The notes under the pieces were generated by a model. That model had not been told where the DNA came from. It did no database searches and worked only from the letters and a program-made list of their open reading frames with translations. Shown here one piece after another: positions 26,380-33,908 of a stretch of 64,000 nt of DNA. The DNA lies in contig NZ_AP018449.1 of the NCBI RefSeq assembly GCF_003966895.1, forward strand, positions 1,908,501 through 1,972,500. The letters are read 5' to 3'. The stretch comes from Methylomusa anaerophila. Its GTDB lineage: Bacteria; Bacillota; Negativicutes; Sporomusales; Sporomusaceae. The translations under genes and the position numbers were made by a program. Numbering within the stretch: position 1 is the first letter of the stretch; every line of letters starts with the position of its first letter.

Positions 26380-27441
26380 TTATCTTACCTCCATGTTGGA
26401 GGATAGTGCAACGTCTAGAAGTTTATTGGTGAAAATTTTAGGGATAATGTTATCGTTGTTTCTATCTAACCTAATATATGTAAATTCATTCGATGCATTT
26501 ACATTATTGACGCCCTCATGTGCAGATTGTAAACATTCATAACTATGCGTAGTAGCAATAACTTGGCAATCAAAATCTTGAGCTGCTTTTACTATTCCTT
26601 TCCATATGGCGGGCATAGCTGAATAATGGATACCGTTTTCTACCTCATCTATTAAAACGATTCCACCAGGAGAGTCGGCAATTGCAAGGATTATAGAAAG
26701 TAGTCGCGAAATACCATCTCCCATTAATTTTATTGGTATTTTACGAGAAAAACCAATATCGGCATGGATATATGATACGCCATTAACTAAAATAGGTGAA
26801 AGATTCTTAATCCTTGGTTCAACTTCCTTGAGGAAATCAACTATTAAATCAGTTTTATTTATTATATCAAGATTTCCGAATCGCATTGCATCTTCGTTGG
26901 GATTTGTTTGCATGCGAGCAGGTAAAAATGTTGCTTTTGGGAGTTTTTTGGATGTGGCTTTTTTAACATCTAGATTTACAACACCTTGGTCAAGTGTCAT
27001 ATATGAAAGCTGCTCTTCATTTCCTTTTTTATATTTTATCTCCAAAGCGAGAGTGGATAATGTTTTGCTTTCTGTTTTTACGACTTCTTGTTGTGCAGGA
27101 GTGTGAGTAATGGTGCGTTCATAATCTGATACAATTTTTAACGATAGATGTTCAGGTGATTCTCTCTTTATATTAATGTTAATTGGCGAGTTCATATTAA
27201 ACTCATTAAATAGCGATGTCCAAAGTGCATCTGAAGCTAAATTTAACGTTACAATTCCCCTAAAATTAGATTGCTGCAAAAACATAGCAGGATTTAATCG
27301 GTCATGAAATAAAAACAAAGCTTCCAGTATTGAGGTTTTTCCTACATTATTGTAACCACCTAGAAGGGTAATTCTTGATAAAGAGGGTATTTGGAGATTA
27401 TTAAATCCTTTAAAATTAGTGATAGTAAGTGATTTTATCAC
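26380..27441 (-). CDS. AAA family ATPase (OLD/AAA_21-like), sensor of a two-gene module
   Basis: A 353-aa ABC-type ATPase. Walker A is GGYNNVGKTSILEAL, with LTITNFKGFNNLQIPSLSRI before it as in RecF/OLD ATPases. The signature-like segment is GDGISRLLSIILAIADSPGG, Walker B is IVLIDEVENGIHYSAMPAIW, and a switch His follows in VIATTHSYECLQSA. The gene is first in a minus-strand pair with the TOPRIM gene. It has an AT-rich composition unlike the flanking phage structural genes. Two-gene ATPase plus TOPRIM systems are known anti-phage modules; this pair is not obviously one of the named types. Confidence 0.82.
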   Translation of the reverse strand: MIKSLTITNFKGFNNLQIPSLSRITLLGGYNNVGKTSILEALFLFHDRLNPAMFLQQSNFRGIVTLNLASDALWTSLFNEFNMNSPININIKRESPEHLSLKIVSDYERTITHTPAQQEVVKTESKTLSTLALEIKYKKGNEEQLSYMTLDQGVVNLDVKKATSKKLPKATFLPARMQTNPNEDAMRFGNLDIINKTDLIVDFLKEVEPRIKNLSPILVNGVSYIHADIGFSRKIPIKLMGDGISRLLSIILAIADSPGGIVLIDEVENGIHYSAMPAIWKGIVKAAQDFDCQVIATTHSYECLQSAHEGVNNVNASNEFTYIRLDRNNDNIIPKIFTNKLLDVALSSNMEVR

Positions 27442-27563
27442 GTAGTTGCCTCCTCAATAATTTATTAGAGGAAAATATAGCATTATATTTTAAAATTATA
27501 CATCTTTTTATAAAATATCACAAATAAATCCTTTAAATGGTTATTATATTTATAATAAGGGTT

Positions 27564-27590
27564 ACAGGTTTAAGTCCTATCCCCGCAACA
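27564..27590 (+). other. tRNA 3'-end relic (possible att site)
   Basis: The segment carries a T-arm-like ACAGG TTTAAGT CCTAT, then an acceptor-like CCCCGCAACA. It resembles the last 28 nt of the intact initiator tRNA at 47503-47578 at roughly 22 positions, but the T-loop has TTT for TTC and no 5' half is seen. It may be an attachment-site remnant. Confidence 0.4.
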
Positions 27591-27600
27591 AAGAAATTAG

Positions 27601-27675
27601 GCCGCATCCTCCGGAGTGCGGCTTTATCAAAAAGTATTTCCCCTATCTCGGTTTTGGCCGGGGTAGGGGCTTTTT
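27601..27675 (+). terminator. Two tandem terminator-like hairpins
   Basis: GCCGCA/TGCGGC (27601-27606 with 27617-27622) is followed by CCCCTATCTCGG/CCGGGGTAGGGG (27640-27651 with 27658-27669, with wobbles) and CTTTTTG. They insulate the methyltransferase cassette from upstream transcription. Confidence 0.6.
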
Positions 27676-28002
27676 GTTTTACTTGCGATTTTTCTAAAAA
27701 AGTGTCACTTTGCTTTCATTGCATACTCTGGGACGGTTTTTATAATATGGAAGGCTCTTAAGACAAAATAGTGTTTAAAGTCAACCATTAAGTAGTCGAA
27801 TGTTTGTTCGAAATATTTTTTAAAAGATGACAGGAAAATTTCAATTTATGTCGAATATTTCCACAAAAAGAGGGGCTAGCCGTGCCCAAAACATACTAGC
27901 ATATGCAGCTTGTTTACTCTGCTGCCGTCATAGGGTGGGAAAAAGTCCTGCCTTTTGCTTTAGCTAGGGGGATATAAGGCATAACCAATTGGAGGTGTGC
28001 TT
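27676..28002 (+). other. Intergenic region before the restriction cassette
   Basis: No gene is visible. A TGTCGAA sequence, the Spo0A box core, lies at 27849-27855 but is short enough to be chance. A Shine-Dalgarno GGAGGT at 27991-27996 serves the methyltransferase start. Confidence 0.4.
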
Positions 28003-28938
28003 GTGAGTTTTACTTATATAGATTTATTTGCGGGCATTGGCGGATTTCATCAGGCGGCTGACTCTCTGGGGGGCATATGTCTATTTGCGAGTGAAATAGA
28101 TACTGAAGCCAAGCGCGCTTATTCCGCTAATTATGGACTTGCGCCACATGGCGATATTACGAAAATCTCCGTTTCTAGCATACCTACCCATGACGTGCTT
28201 TTTGCGGGTTTCCCATGTCAGCCTTTCAGTATAATCGGAAATCGGTTAGGTTTTGACGATATCCGCGGGACATTGTTTTTTGAAATTGCAAGGATTCTGG
28301 AAGCAAAACGACCTCGCTTGTTCATTTTAGAAAATGTAAAACAGTTGAGCCGTCACAATAAAGGGAAGACATTACAAACGATACTCATTACGTTGGAAAA
28401 TCTCGGATATAAAGTTTATTGGAATATACTTAACGCTTTGGACTTTGGCTTGCCGCAAAAGCGTGAAAGGACAATTATAGTAGGTTTTTGGAATCATGAC
28501 GTCTGTTTTTCGTTTCCAACCACTAAAATAAAAGGAAAACTGGAAGACATTTTAGAGCCAGACGACGCTGTTGACGAAAAATTCTTTGCAAGTGAGAGAA
28601 TCATAAATAAGCGATTGGCGCAACACAATAGCGAGTATTATCCAAGTATATGGCACGAGAATAAAAGCGGAAACATATCAAGCTATCCTTACTCCTGCGC
28701 CCTACGCGCAGGAGCTTCATATAATTATCTACTAGTAAATGGACGCCGCAGATTAACGCCAAGGGAAATGCTAAGACTGCAAGGGTTTCCGGATACATTT
28801 CAAATTGTGTGTAATGATAGCCAAACGCGCAAACAGGCGGGGAACGCAGTCCCTGTCAATGTTATTAAAGCAGTATTAAAGGAGGCCCTTCATGCAGAGA
28901 CCGAGGCTAAGAGACAACAAAGGGAAAGAGCCGTTTGA
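28003..28938 (+). CDS. DNA (cytosine-5) methyltransferase
   Basis: A 311-aa C5 methyltransferase from GTG 28003. It has motif I (YIDLFAGIGGFHQAA), the catalytic Cys in motif IV (GFPCQPFSIIGNR), motif VI (LFILENVKQL), motif VIII (QKRERTIIVGF), motif IX (RRRLTPREMLRLQGFP) and motif X (QAGNAVPVNVIKAV). The target-recognition region between VIII and IX is short. Downstream genes are a restriction enzyme and Vsr, so it is the protective half of a type II system. The recognition sequence cannot be read from this. Confidence 0.95.
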   Translation: MSFTYIDLFAGIGGFHQAADSLGGICLFASEIDTEAKRAYSANYGLAPHGDITKISVSSIPTHDVLFAGFPCQPFSIIGNRLGFDDIRGTLFFEIARILEAKRPRLFILENVKQLSRHNKGKTLQTILITLENLGYKVYWNILNALDFGLPQKRERTIIVGFWNHDVCFSFPTTKIKGKLEDILEPDDAVDEKFFASERIINKRLAQHNSEYYPSIWHENKSGNISSYPYSCALRAGASYNYLLVNGRRRLTPREMLRLQGFPDTFQIVCNDSQTRKQAGNAVPVNVIKAVLKEALHAETEAKRQQRERAV

Positions 28939-29623
28939 GCTTTATCCTTTAGGTCAAATTCCCGATAATATTATCTACGAAATCGGGAAATGGATGACGT
29001 ACCATTTCGCAGTCGGCAAATCGGATATTACCGGAGAAGATTGGGGCGATATTTTTGCTAAATCCATAGGCGGCGAACACCTGGGTAAGCCTCTCGGTCT
29101 TGCTGATGTCGTTTTTGAAGGCATGGCTTGGTCAGTTAAGTCTATTAAACAACCCAATCCTCATAAGGCGACAAATATTAGAGTAATTTCAGGGCGCTGT
29201 TCTCCCGATTATTCTTATGGCATTATGAATCCCCACGAAGATGTTGAAGGAACAGGCACAGCGGTTCTTGCCATCTATAATGAGAGAATCAATATTGCCA
29301 AGGAGACTTTCGAGCCATTAAGGACAAGCATTCTTGTTCGCAACTTTAATAGTATGGAATTTTTATTGTTCGAACATGAAACTGCGCGATACAATACTAA
29401 AGACTTCATATGGCGTGCAAAGGAGAATGGCAATATTGAAGGATTCGATTTACTGTCAAATAAACATAAATTCACGTGGCAACCACATGGTTCACAATTT
29501 ACAATCCTATATGAAATCCCACCGTCCGCACGTAGGTTTAAAATTAGGCGACCGCCAGTTCTAGATTTTGAGGAAACGATGGCGCAAATTGGATTTGACT
29601 CAAGTTGGGTAACTATATTGTGA
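28892..29623 (+). CDS. Probable type II restriction endonuclease
   Basis: A 243-aa protein overlapping the methyltransferase by 47 nt. A PD-(D/E)xK-like core is suggested by LADVVFEGMAWSVKSIKQ, with the first Asp and the Lys of SVKSIK, although the middle acid of the motif is not conventional. The N-terminal part is helical (IIYEIGKWMTYHFAVGKSDI). Function rests mainly on the strict methyltransferase-nuclease-Vsr gene order. The ribosome site AAAGGAGG lies inside the methyltransferase gene. Confidence 0.75.
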   Translation: MQRPRLRDNKGKEPFELYPLGQIPDNIIYEIGKWMTYHFAVGKSDITGEDWGDIFAKSIGGEHLGKPLGLADVVFEGMAWSVKSIKQPNPHKATNIRVISGRCSPDYSYGIMNPHEDVEGTGTAVLAIYNERINIAKETFEPLRTSILVRNFNSMEFLLFEHETARYNTKDFIWRAKENGNIEGFDLLSNKHKFTWQPHGSQFTILYEIPPSARRFKIRRPPVLDFEETMAQIGFDSSWVTIL

Positions 29624-29629
29624 ATTGAT

Positions 29630-30046
29630 ATGGCTGATACATTTGATAAACAAAAGCGTAGTAGTATCATGTCAAAAGTTCACAGCAAGGATACAAAGCC
29701 TGAATTGATAGTCAGAAAACTACTTTATAGCATGGGATATCGTTTTAGGTTGCATCGAACGGATTTACCTGGTAAGCCCGATATTGTCTTGCCTAAATAT
29801 CATACGGTAATTTTCGTTCATGGTTGCTTTTGGCATGGATGCCCAAGCTGCTCGCATGGGGAAAAACGCCCTCAAAGTAATGTTGAATATTGGGACAAAA
29901 AAATAAACCGCAATATTGAACGAGATCAAAAAAACGCGTATCTTTTAGAAGGGCTAGGATGGAAAGTCTTAATTATCTGGGAATGTGAACTAAAGAAAAG
30001 GAATTTAGATGTACTAATGGAAAAGATTCTTTTGCATCTGCAATAA
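29630..30046 (+). CDS. vsr: Very short patch repair endonuclease
   Basis: A 138-aa Vsr protein. The signature is clear: RSSIMSKVHSKDTKPELIVR, LPGKPDIVLPKYHTVIFVHG (catalytic Asp), CFWHGCPSC with zinc ligands, and GLGWKVLIIWECEL. The enzyme nicks 5' of T in T:G mismatches that arise when 5-methylcytosine deaminates. It begins 6 nt after the restriction gene, forming a compact three-gene cassette. Confidence 0.95.
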   Translation: MADTFDKQKRSSIMSKVHSKDTKPELIVRKLLYSMGYRFRLHRTDLPGKPDIVLPKYHTVIFVHGCFWHGCPSCSHGEKRPQSNVEYWDKKINRNIERDQKNAYLLEGLGWKVLIIWECELKKRNLDVLMEKILLHLQ

Positions 30047-30052
30047 TTTTAT

Positions 30053-30084
30053 GCCGCTCATCCTTCACGATGGGCGGCTTTTTT
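30053..30084 (+). terminator. Terminator after vsr
   Basis: GCCGCTCAT (30053-30061) pairs with ATGGGCGGC (30070-30078), one wobble, followed by six T. It ends the restriction cassette. Confidence 0.8.
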
Positions 30085-30191
30085 CATTTTCAAAGAACAA
30101 CCTATGTCAAGGGTCAGCCGGCCGGCCGGCCTCGTGGCGGGTTCCCGCGACTCCCCGGAGGGAGTTTCGGCCACTGCCCGGGTGGCCATCG

Positions 30192-30386
30192 TCAGGCGGG
30201 GTAACTATCGATAAAATCTATGGCCTCCCGCAAGCTGCAGGCGGTCCACTCAGCGGACCTAATGCTGGCCGGATACTGCATTTCCTTTGGCGTATAGCAC
30301 TGGTAAATAACGTGTTCGGCACCATCTGCGCTCGTTTCAGTGCCTTGGCGTATAGTCCATCCTTTGTATTTTTGAATTTTACGCAT
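30192..30386 (-). CDS. Small protein, function unknown
   Basis: A 64-aa protein, best started at ATG 30386 with AGAAAGGATGG upstream on the minus strand. It is hydrophilic (MRKIQKYKGWTIRQGTETSA, WTACSLREAIDFIDSYPA) with a beta-alpha pattern. It belongs to a minus-strand run of small genes (30192-31071) that looks like phage early DNA. No family is recognised. Confidence 0.5.
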   Translation of the reverse strand: MRKIQKYKGWTIRQGTETSADGAEHVIYQCYTPKEMQYPASIRSAEWTACSLREAIDFIDSYPA

Positions 30387-30441
30387 TACTATCCATCCTT
30401 TCTGGCCGGGGTTGTGACCACTCTTAGCCGCATTCATGGCG

Positions 30442-30735
30442 TTAGCCCTGGCACTCTGCAATCATGGTGGTTAGCGCACGTATAAGTTCTTTTGCTTCGT
30501 CTGTAGTCAGTTCGACATGTGCAAGCATATGCCGAAGTTTACCACGTCCGCTCCTGGTTAACGGGGTACGTGTTCTAAGTTGGAGTGTAACAGGCCCTCC
30601 GCGGTTCTTATAAATTCTGACTGAGTTATTAACCTTTTCCCATGCAGGTTCAAATGCCTGAGTAATCATCCCGTCTCGATTTTCGATTTTTATCCTCCAC
30701 GAATCTACTTTTAGTAACATTTCATCAGTTTTCAT
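30442..30735 (-). CDS. Small basic protein, function unknown
   Basis: A 97-aa protein from ATG 30735, with AAAGGAGTC upstream. The start overlaps the stop of a 20-codon upstream ORF (ATGA). The sequence is basic in the middle (YKNRGGPVTLQLRTRTPLTR) with a helical end (TTDEAKELIRALTTMIAECQ). Its place in a phage-like minus-strand run is the only context. No family is recognised. Confidence 0.55.
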   Translation of the reverse strand: MKTDEMLLKVDSWRIKIENRDGMITQAFEPAWEKVNNSVRIYKNRGGPVTLQLRTRTPLTRSGRGKLRHMLAHVELTTDEAKELIRALTTMIAECQG

Positions 30736-30794
30736 TTTTGACTCCTTTCTGCCCCGTCAGTCACAATATATTCTTCATAGTCGTTATTCATCAT
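30732..30794 (-). CDS. 20-aa leader ORF coupled to the next gene
   Basis: MMNNDYEEYIVTDGAERSQK, with GAGGAG before ATG 30794 and its stop codon overlapping the ATG at 30735. A GC-rich hairpin (GCGGTGGG/CCCACCGC, 30807-30829) lies just upstream. It may be a tiny protein or only a translational coupling device. Confidence 0.35.
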   Translation of the reverse strand: MMNNDYEEYIVTDGAERSQK

Positions 30795-30843
30795 GTTTCT
30801 CCTCACGCGGTGGGCTTGTGACCCACCGCTTATTATTTGGCTG

Positions 30844-31071
30844 CTATTTTGCGTGATACGCTATTTCACCTTTTATCCATTTGCGGATATCGTTAATACG
30901 CTCAAGTACAAGATTAATCTTTACCTTACCAAGCGGGGTTGTACTTAGATACCTTAATACCTCTGCGTCACTTTCGTATTGTCCGAGTTTTTCAAGCTCT
31001 TCATCATAATTTGTTTTAAGCTCCAGGTTGTCAGCTAGTCTTTGCACTGCATTCGCAATGTTCTCTACCAT
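30844..31071 (-). CDS. Small helical protein, function unknown
   Basis: A 75-aa acidic, helix-rich protein from ATG 31071 behind GGTAAGGG (MVENIANAVQRLADNLELKT, KVKINLVLERINDIRKWIKG). It is first in the minus-strand run and is transcribed divergently from the XRE regulator at 31242, with a long inverted repeat between them. It therefore probably belongs to the same control circuit. Confidence 0.55.
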   Translation of the reverse strand: MVENIANAVQRLADNLELKTNYDEELEKLGQYESDAEVLRYLSTTPLGKVKINLVLERINDIRKWIKGEIAYHAK

Positions 31072-31159
31072 CCCTTACCGCCTCCATTATTTTACGTTAG
31101 CAAAATTATTTTTATCTTTACTTATAATATACTGCAAACGCAAATAATTGTCAAGCGTA

Positions 31160-31201
31160 TTTGTAAATATATTTATGTATAAACAAAAATATATTTACAA
31201 A
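31160..31201. promoter_or_regulatory. Long inverted repeat in a divergent promoter
   Basis: Two perfect 15-bp arms (TTTGTAAATATATTT at 31160-31174 and its complement at 31187-31201) flank 12 bp. The site lies between the minus-strand early-type genes and the XRE gene, so it is a likely operator for that regulator. Confidence 0.6.
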
Positions 31202-31241
31202 CGCGCAAAATAATGCTAATCTGTAAATGGAGGTGTTAATC

Positions 31242-31463
31242 TTGGCAATCAAATATTATAAGTTATTAGATATGCTGCAGCGGCAAGGGATATCTAAGGG
31301 GCAATTTGCTCAAATGGCCGGGTTATCCAGTGCAACAGTAGCCAAATTATCCAGCCATAGGCCTGTTAACATAGAAATCATTGACCGGGTTTGCAAGACG
31401 TTTAACTGCCAGCCTGGGGATATATTGGAATATGTGCCAGAAAAGAAAGAACCCCAGCAGTAG
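31242..31463 (+). CDS. XRE-family regulator, Cro/C1 type
   Basis: A 73-aa DNA-binding protein from TTG 31242, with GGAGGTG upstream. The helix-turn-helix is KGQFAQMAGLSSATVAKLSS; NIEIIDRVCKTFNCQPGDIL is the conserved following helix of YozG-like small regulators. It sits beside a 15-bp inverted repeat and divergent to phage-like genes, suggesting a repressor of that promoter. Confidence 0.85.
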   Translation: MAIKYYKLLDMLQRQGISKGQFAQMAGLSSATVAKLSSHRPVNIEIIDRVCKTFNCQPGDILEYVPEKKEPQQ

Positions 31464-31491
31464 CCGGGGGGAGTGAAGGGGTTGATATGAA

Positions 31492-31797
31492 TTGGTAAAT
31501 AAAGAAGAGGTAATAAGTAAATTAAATAGAGCGTTTCCCGTATTACGTGATTTTGGTAAATATAAAGTAAAAAGGATAGGGTTATACGGCTCTGTTGCGC
31601 GGGGTGATAACGGGCCTGACTCTGATATTGACATTTTAGTGGAATTCTTTAATAAGGACGATACAACGGCCTTTCGTGGAACTGATGATGTGAAAAGAAG
31701 ACTCGAACCGTTATTCAAGTCCGACATACTTCATGTGGAGCCCTACCCTATACCTGATTCGGACGATCCAAAAGAATTGATTTGGATTGAAGGATAA
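31492..31797 (+). CDS. MNT-type nucleotidyltransferase domain protein
   Basis: A 101-aa protein, TTG 31492. The minimal nucleotidyltransferase signature is GLYGSVARGDNGPDSDIDIL, with the G-S and two-Asp metal site. MNT proteins usually act as antitoxins that AMPylate a HEPN toxin partner. No HEPN gene is next to it, so it may be an orphan. It follows the XRE gene by 28 nt. Confidence 0.8.
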   Translation: MVNKEEVISKLNRAFPVLRDFGKYKVKRIGLYGSVARGDNGPDSDIDILVEFFNKDDTTAFRGTDDVKRRLEPLFKSDILHVEPYPIPDSDDPKELIWIEG

Positions 31798-31816
31798 GTA
31801 GATTAACATGAAAAAT

Positions 31817-31851
31817 CGGCACCGGTCGTACATGTTCGTACGGCGGTGCCG
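31817..31851 (-). terminator. Hairpin downstream of the minus-strand membrane protein
   Basis: CGGCACC/GGTGCCG outer stem with inner CGTAC/GTACG. On the minus strand it is followed by ATTTTTC, so it may end the gene at 31878-32603 and also slow + strand transcription. Confidence 0.5.
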
Positions 31852-31877
31852 GGAGTCGGGTGGATAGGGGATATATG

Positions 31878-32603
31878 TTATTTTACTTGAATTTTCGCGC
31901 TGAAAAATTTAACGTATTGCCCATCAGCCACACTAACATATTTATCTCCTTGGAACAGGTCGTTAGAAATAATATCATCCATTAAATGGCTGCTTGTGGC
32001 ACTTGTCTCTATATAACTATTTCCACCTTCAGAGATAACTTTGTATTCACCTGCCGGTAAATCGGTACCGACCTTATACATTCCTGACGGTAGGAACCCG
32101 TCTTTAATTTGCGCTTTTGGAGCATCCTTAAAAGCATACAGTTCACAATTTTGAGCCTTTATAAATTGGCCATCGCTAACAGTGATAATACTCCTGTTAA
32201 TAAAAATATCGTTAGCTAAAATACTGTCAAGTGTACCTTTAGCATCTTTAGCTAATTCGATGTAAGCCTGGCCTTTGGCCATAGCCACGTATTCGCCGGC
32301 AGGGATGTCGGTACCGACCTTGTATTGACCGGATTTGTATGTTTTGACAACAGGCTTTTCGGGTGCTTTCTGCTGTGCCGGTTGTTGCTGGCTTGCCTGT
32401 TGGGTCTGCGGTGCTTTCTTCGTATCAGTCGTCATTCCGAAAGCAATGAAAGATAATACCATTAGGCTTAGGTATGTAACCAGTACCTGTTTTCTTCCAC
32501 GTTTCTCGGGATCGCCCCAGCGGATTACCAAAGATGGTTTAATTAGCCCTACAATCAAACATGCGATTGAGACCAGGAATATAATTAGAAACAAGTTGTC
32601 CAA
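31878..32603 (-). CDS. Membrane-anchored protein with two VGTDxPAGEY repeats
   Basis: A 241-aa protein, best started at TTG 32603 behind AAGGAGGCG. Two N-terminal membrane segments (residues 2-21 and about 43-60) are followed by a Q/P-rich linker and two copies of a domain of about 65 residues. Each copy begins with Y-KVGTD-PAGEY and ends with the pattern SVADGQ(Y/F)(V/I)K. The repeats are likely extracytoplasmic beta-domains. Similar domains appear in Firmicute envelope proteins of unknown role. No link to its XRE neighbours is evident. Confidence 0.7.
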   Translation of the reverse strand: MDNLFLIIFLVSIACLIVGLIKPSLVIRWGDPEKRGRKQVLVTYLSLMVLSFIAFGMTTDTKKAPQTQQASQQQPAQQKAPEKPVVKTYKSGQYKVGTDIPAGEYVAMAKGQAYIELAKDAKGTLDSILANDIFINRSIITVSDGQFIKAQNCELYAFKDAPKAQIKDGFLPSGMYKVGTDLPAGEYKVISEGGNSYIETSATSSHLMDDIISNDLFQGDKYVSVADGQYVKFFSAKIQVK

Positions 32604-32690
32604 ATTGATACGCCTCCTTAAATATGTATTACACATTACTACCACAAAATGACATTAAATTCCTGCAAACGACAAAAAATTATTCCCCGG

Positions 32691-32990
32691 CTATTTGCCG
32701 GGGATGTTGTATTTATATCGAAGGTATTCTTCGTAATGACGCAATTCCTGCAAGGCTTCTGGAGGTAGATCCGGTTTCTTAGTCTCAGAAAAAAAATCAG
32801 CCAATGTCATTCCTAGTCCAGCGCAAATTTTTTCTATAGTTCCTATTCGTGGGCTTTTATTCTTCTCATTAACAATATCTTGAAGTGTCGTTGATGAGTG
32901 CATTCCTGCCAAACGCGCTAATTTATTTGGTGTAATTTCATACTGATCACAAAGTTTAAGGATTATTTTTGCGATATTTATTTTTTCCAT
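32691..32990 (-). CDS. XRE-family transcriptional regulator
   Basis: A 99-aa protein with the helix-turn-helix ITPNKLARLAGMHSSTTLQD followed by IGTIEKICAGLGMTLADFFS, a classical Cro/C1 domain, and a short C-terminal helix. The upstream region holds a promoter on the opposite strand with the perfect palindrome ACGTAATTACGT in its spacer (33062-33073), a probable target. Confidence 0.85.
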   Translation of the reverse strand: MEKINIAKIILKLCDQYEITPNKLARLAGMHSSTTLQDIVNEKNKSPRIGTIEKICAGLGMTLADFFSETKKPDLPPEALQELRHYEEYLRYKYNIPGK

Positions 32991-33050
32991 AATCTCCCCC
33001 GAAACTTAAAAACTAAGAAAATTATAGCAAAACACCGCAACATAATAATG

Positions 33051-33079
33051 TTGACATTATTACGTAATTACGTTATATT
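33051..33079 (+). promoter_or_regulatory. Promoter with palindromic operator in the spacer
   Basis: TTGACA (33051-33056), 17 nt, then TATATT (33074-33079). The spacer contains ACGTAATTACGT (33062-33073), a perfect 12-bp palindrome. Divergent to the XRE gene at 32691-32990, which is the likely repressor. Confidence 0.65.
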
Positions 33080-33085
33080 CTGTTC

Positions 33086-33258
33086 AAAGGGATATTTTGA
33101 CAAAATATTTTATGTTTCGGCAGGATTTCCCTTTTTTATGTTAAATTAGTAATTAAGTTATCCTAGCTCCATGGAAGGACGACCAAAAGTGAAAGGATTC
33201 TATTTTGATACGTCTTAGATAAAAAAATTACCAGTCCCGAATCAGGGGACTGGTTTTT
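33086..33258 (+). ncRNA. Candidate short transcript (small RNA or tiny mRNA)
   Basis: Lies between the promoter at 33051-33079 and a terminator at 33230-33258. The only ORF is 15 codons (33171-33218, MEGRPKVKGFYFDTS) with a weak ribosome site. A small RNA, leader peptide or signalling peptide are all possible. Confidence 0.4.
33230..33258 (+). terminator. Terminator of the short transcript
   Basis: ACCAGTCCC (33230-33238) pairs with GGGACTGGT (33246-33254), followed by TTTTT. Confidence 0.8.
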
Positions 33259-33418
33259 ACGTTTCTGGAGTTTTCGACATTATATGACAAAAAAGTCGAA
33301 AACCATATAACCGTATTAATAATACATGAATGAATAAAAATTAACAATAGGAAAATTTTATTTTGACAAATAAAGTTAAAAGATGTAGTAGTAATAGAAT
33401 GTTTTATACACGTATTTA

Positions 33419-33739
33419 TTAGTGATTTTTGCCTATTAATCTGTATAGTCCAAATCGTATATAGTTAAATATACCGTAGAAAAATGTTAGGAATAAGCTA
33501 GATCGCTTTTTAGGTGTTGATTTTTGCCAACTAAATTTGATGTTTTTTAGTCTAAGATCTAACAATTCCGGAGCATTATATGCTCTTGCTATTTGAAGAA
33601 CTTCTTCAACTGTTACCTCACGTTCCCCGTTTTCAATGCGTGCAAGAGTTCTTTCGCTAAAAGGTAATACCATAAGTGCTTCATTTCTAGTCAAGCCACG
33701 TTTAAGACGCACCAATTTATATATTGTGTCCTTCGACAT
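33419..33739 (-). CDS. XRE-family regulator with hydrophobic C-terminus
   Basis: A 106-aa protein. The helix-turn-helix lies at residues 16-36 (TRNEALMVLPFSERTLARIE), followed by EVLQIARAYNAPELLDLRLK as in Cro/C1 proteins. The C-terminal 35 residues are basic and aromatic (SLFLTFFYGIFNYIRFGLYR) and might contact a membrane. The upstream region carries a palindromic operator (33830-33845) shared with the divergent gene at 33909. Confidence 0.8.
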   Translation of the reverse strand: MSKDTIYKLVRLKRGLTRNEALMVLPFSERTLARIENGEREVTVEEVLQIARAYNAPELLDLRLKNIKFSWQKSTPKKRSSLFLTFFYGIFNYIRFGLYRLIGKNH

Positions 33740-33829
33740 ACTATCACCTCATTTGGGGCGTGAGAGATATTATTTAATAGTGTAGCATGTGTACCGTATA
33801 TTGACAATATTTGAATTGTCTGAAAAAGT

Positions 33830-33853
33830 ATGCCAATGTTGGCATGTTATGAT
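33830..33853 (+). promoter_or_regulatory. Palindromic operator beside an extended -10 promoter
   Basis: ATGCCAA-TG-TTGGCAT (33830-33845) is a perfect inverted repeat directly before TGT-TATGAT (-10 at 33848-33853, TG-extended). It would drive the gene at 33909 and is a likely site for the divergent XRE protein. Confidence 0.6.
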
Positions 33854-33908
33854 CTATAAGATATGTCATAATGAAACTAATATTAAATGAATCAAGGAGA
33901 GGTTAATA

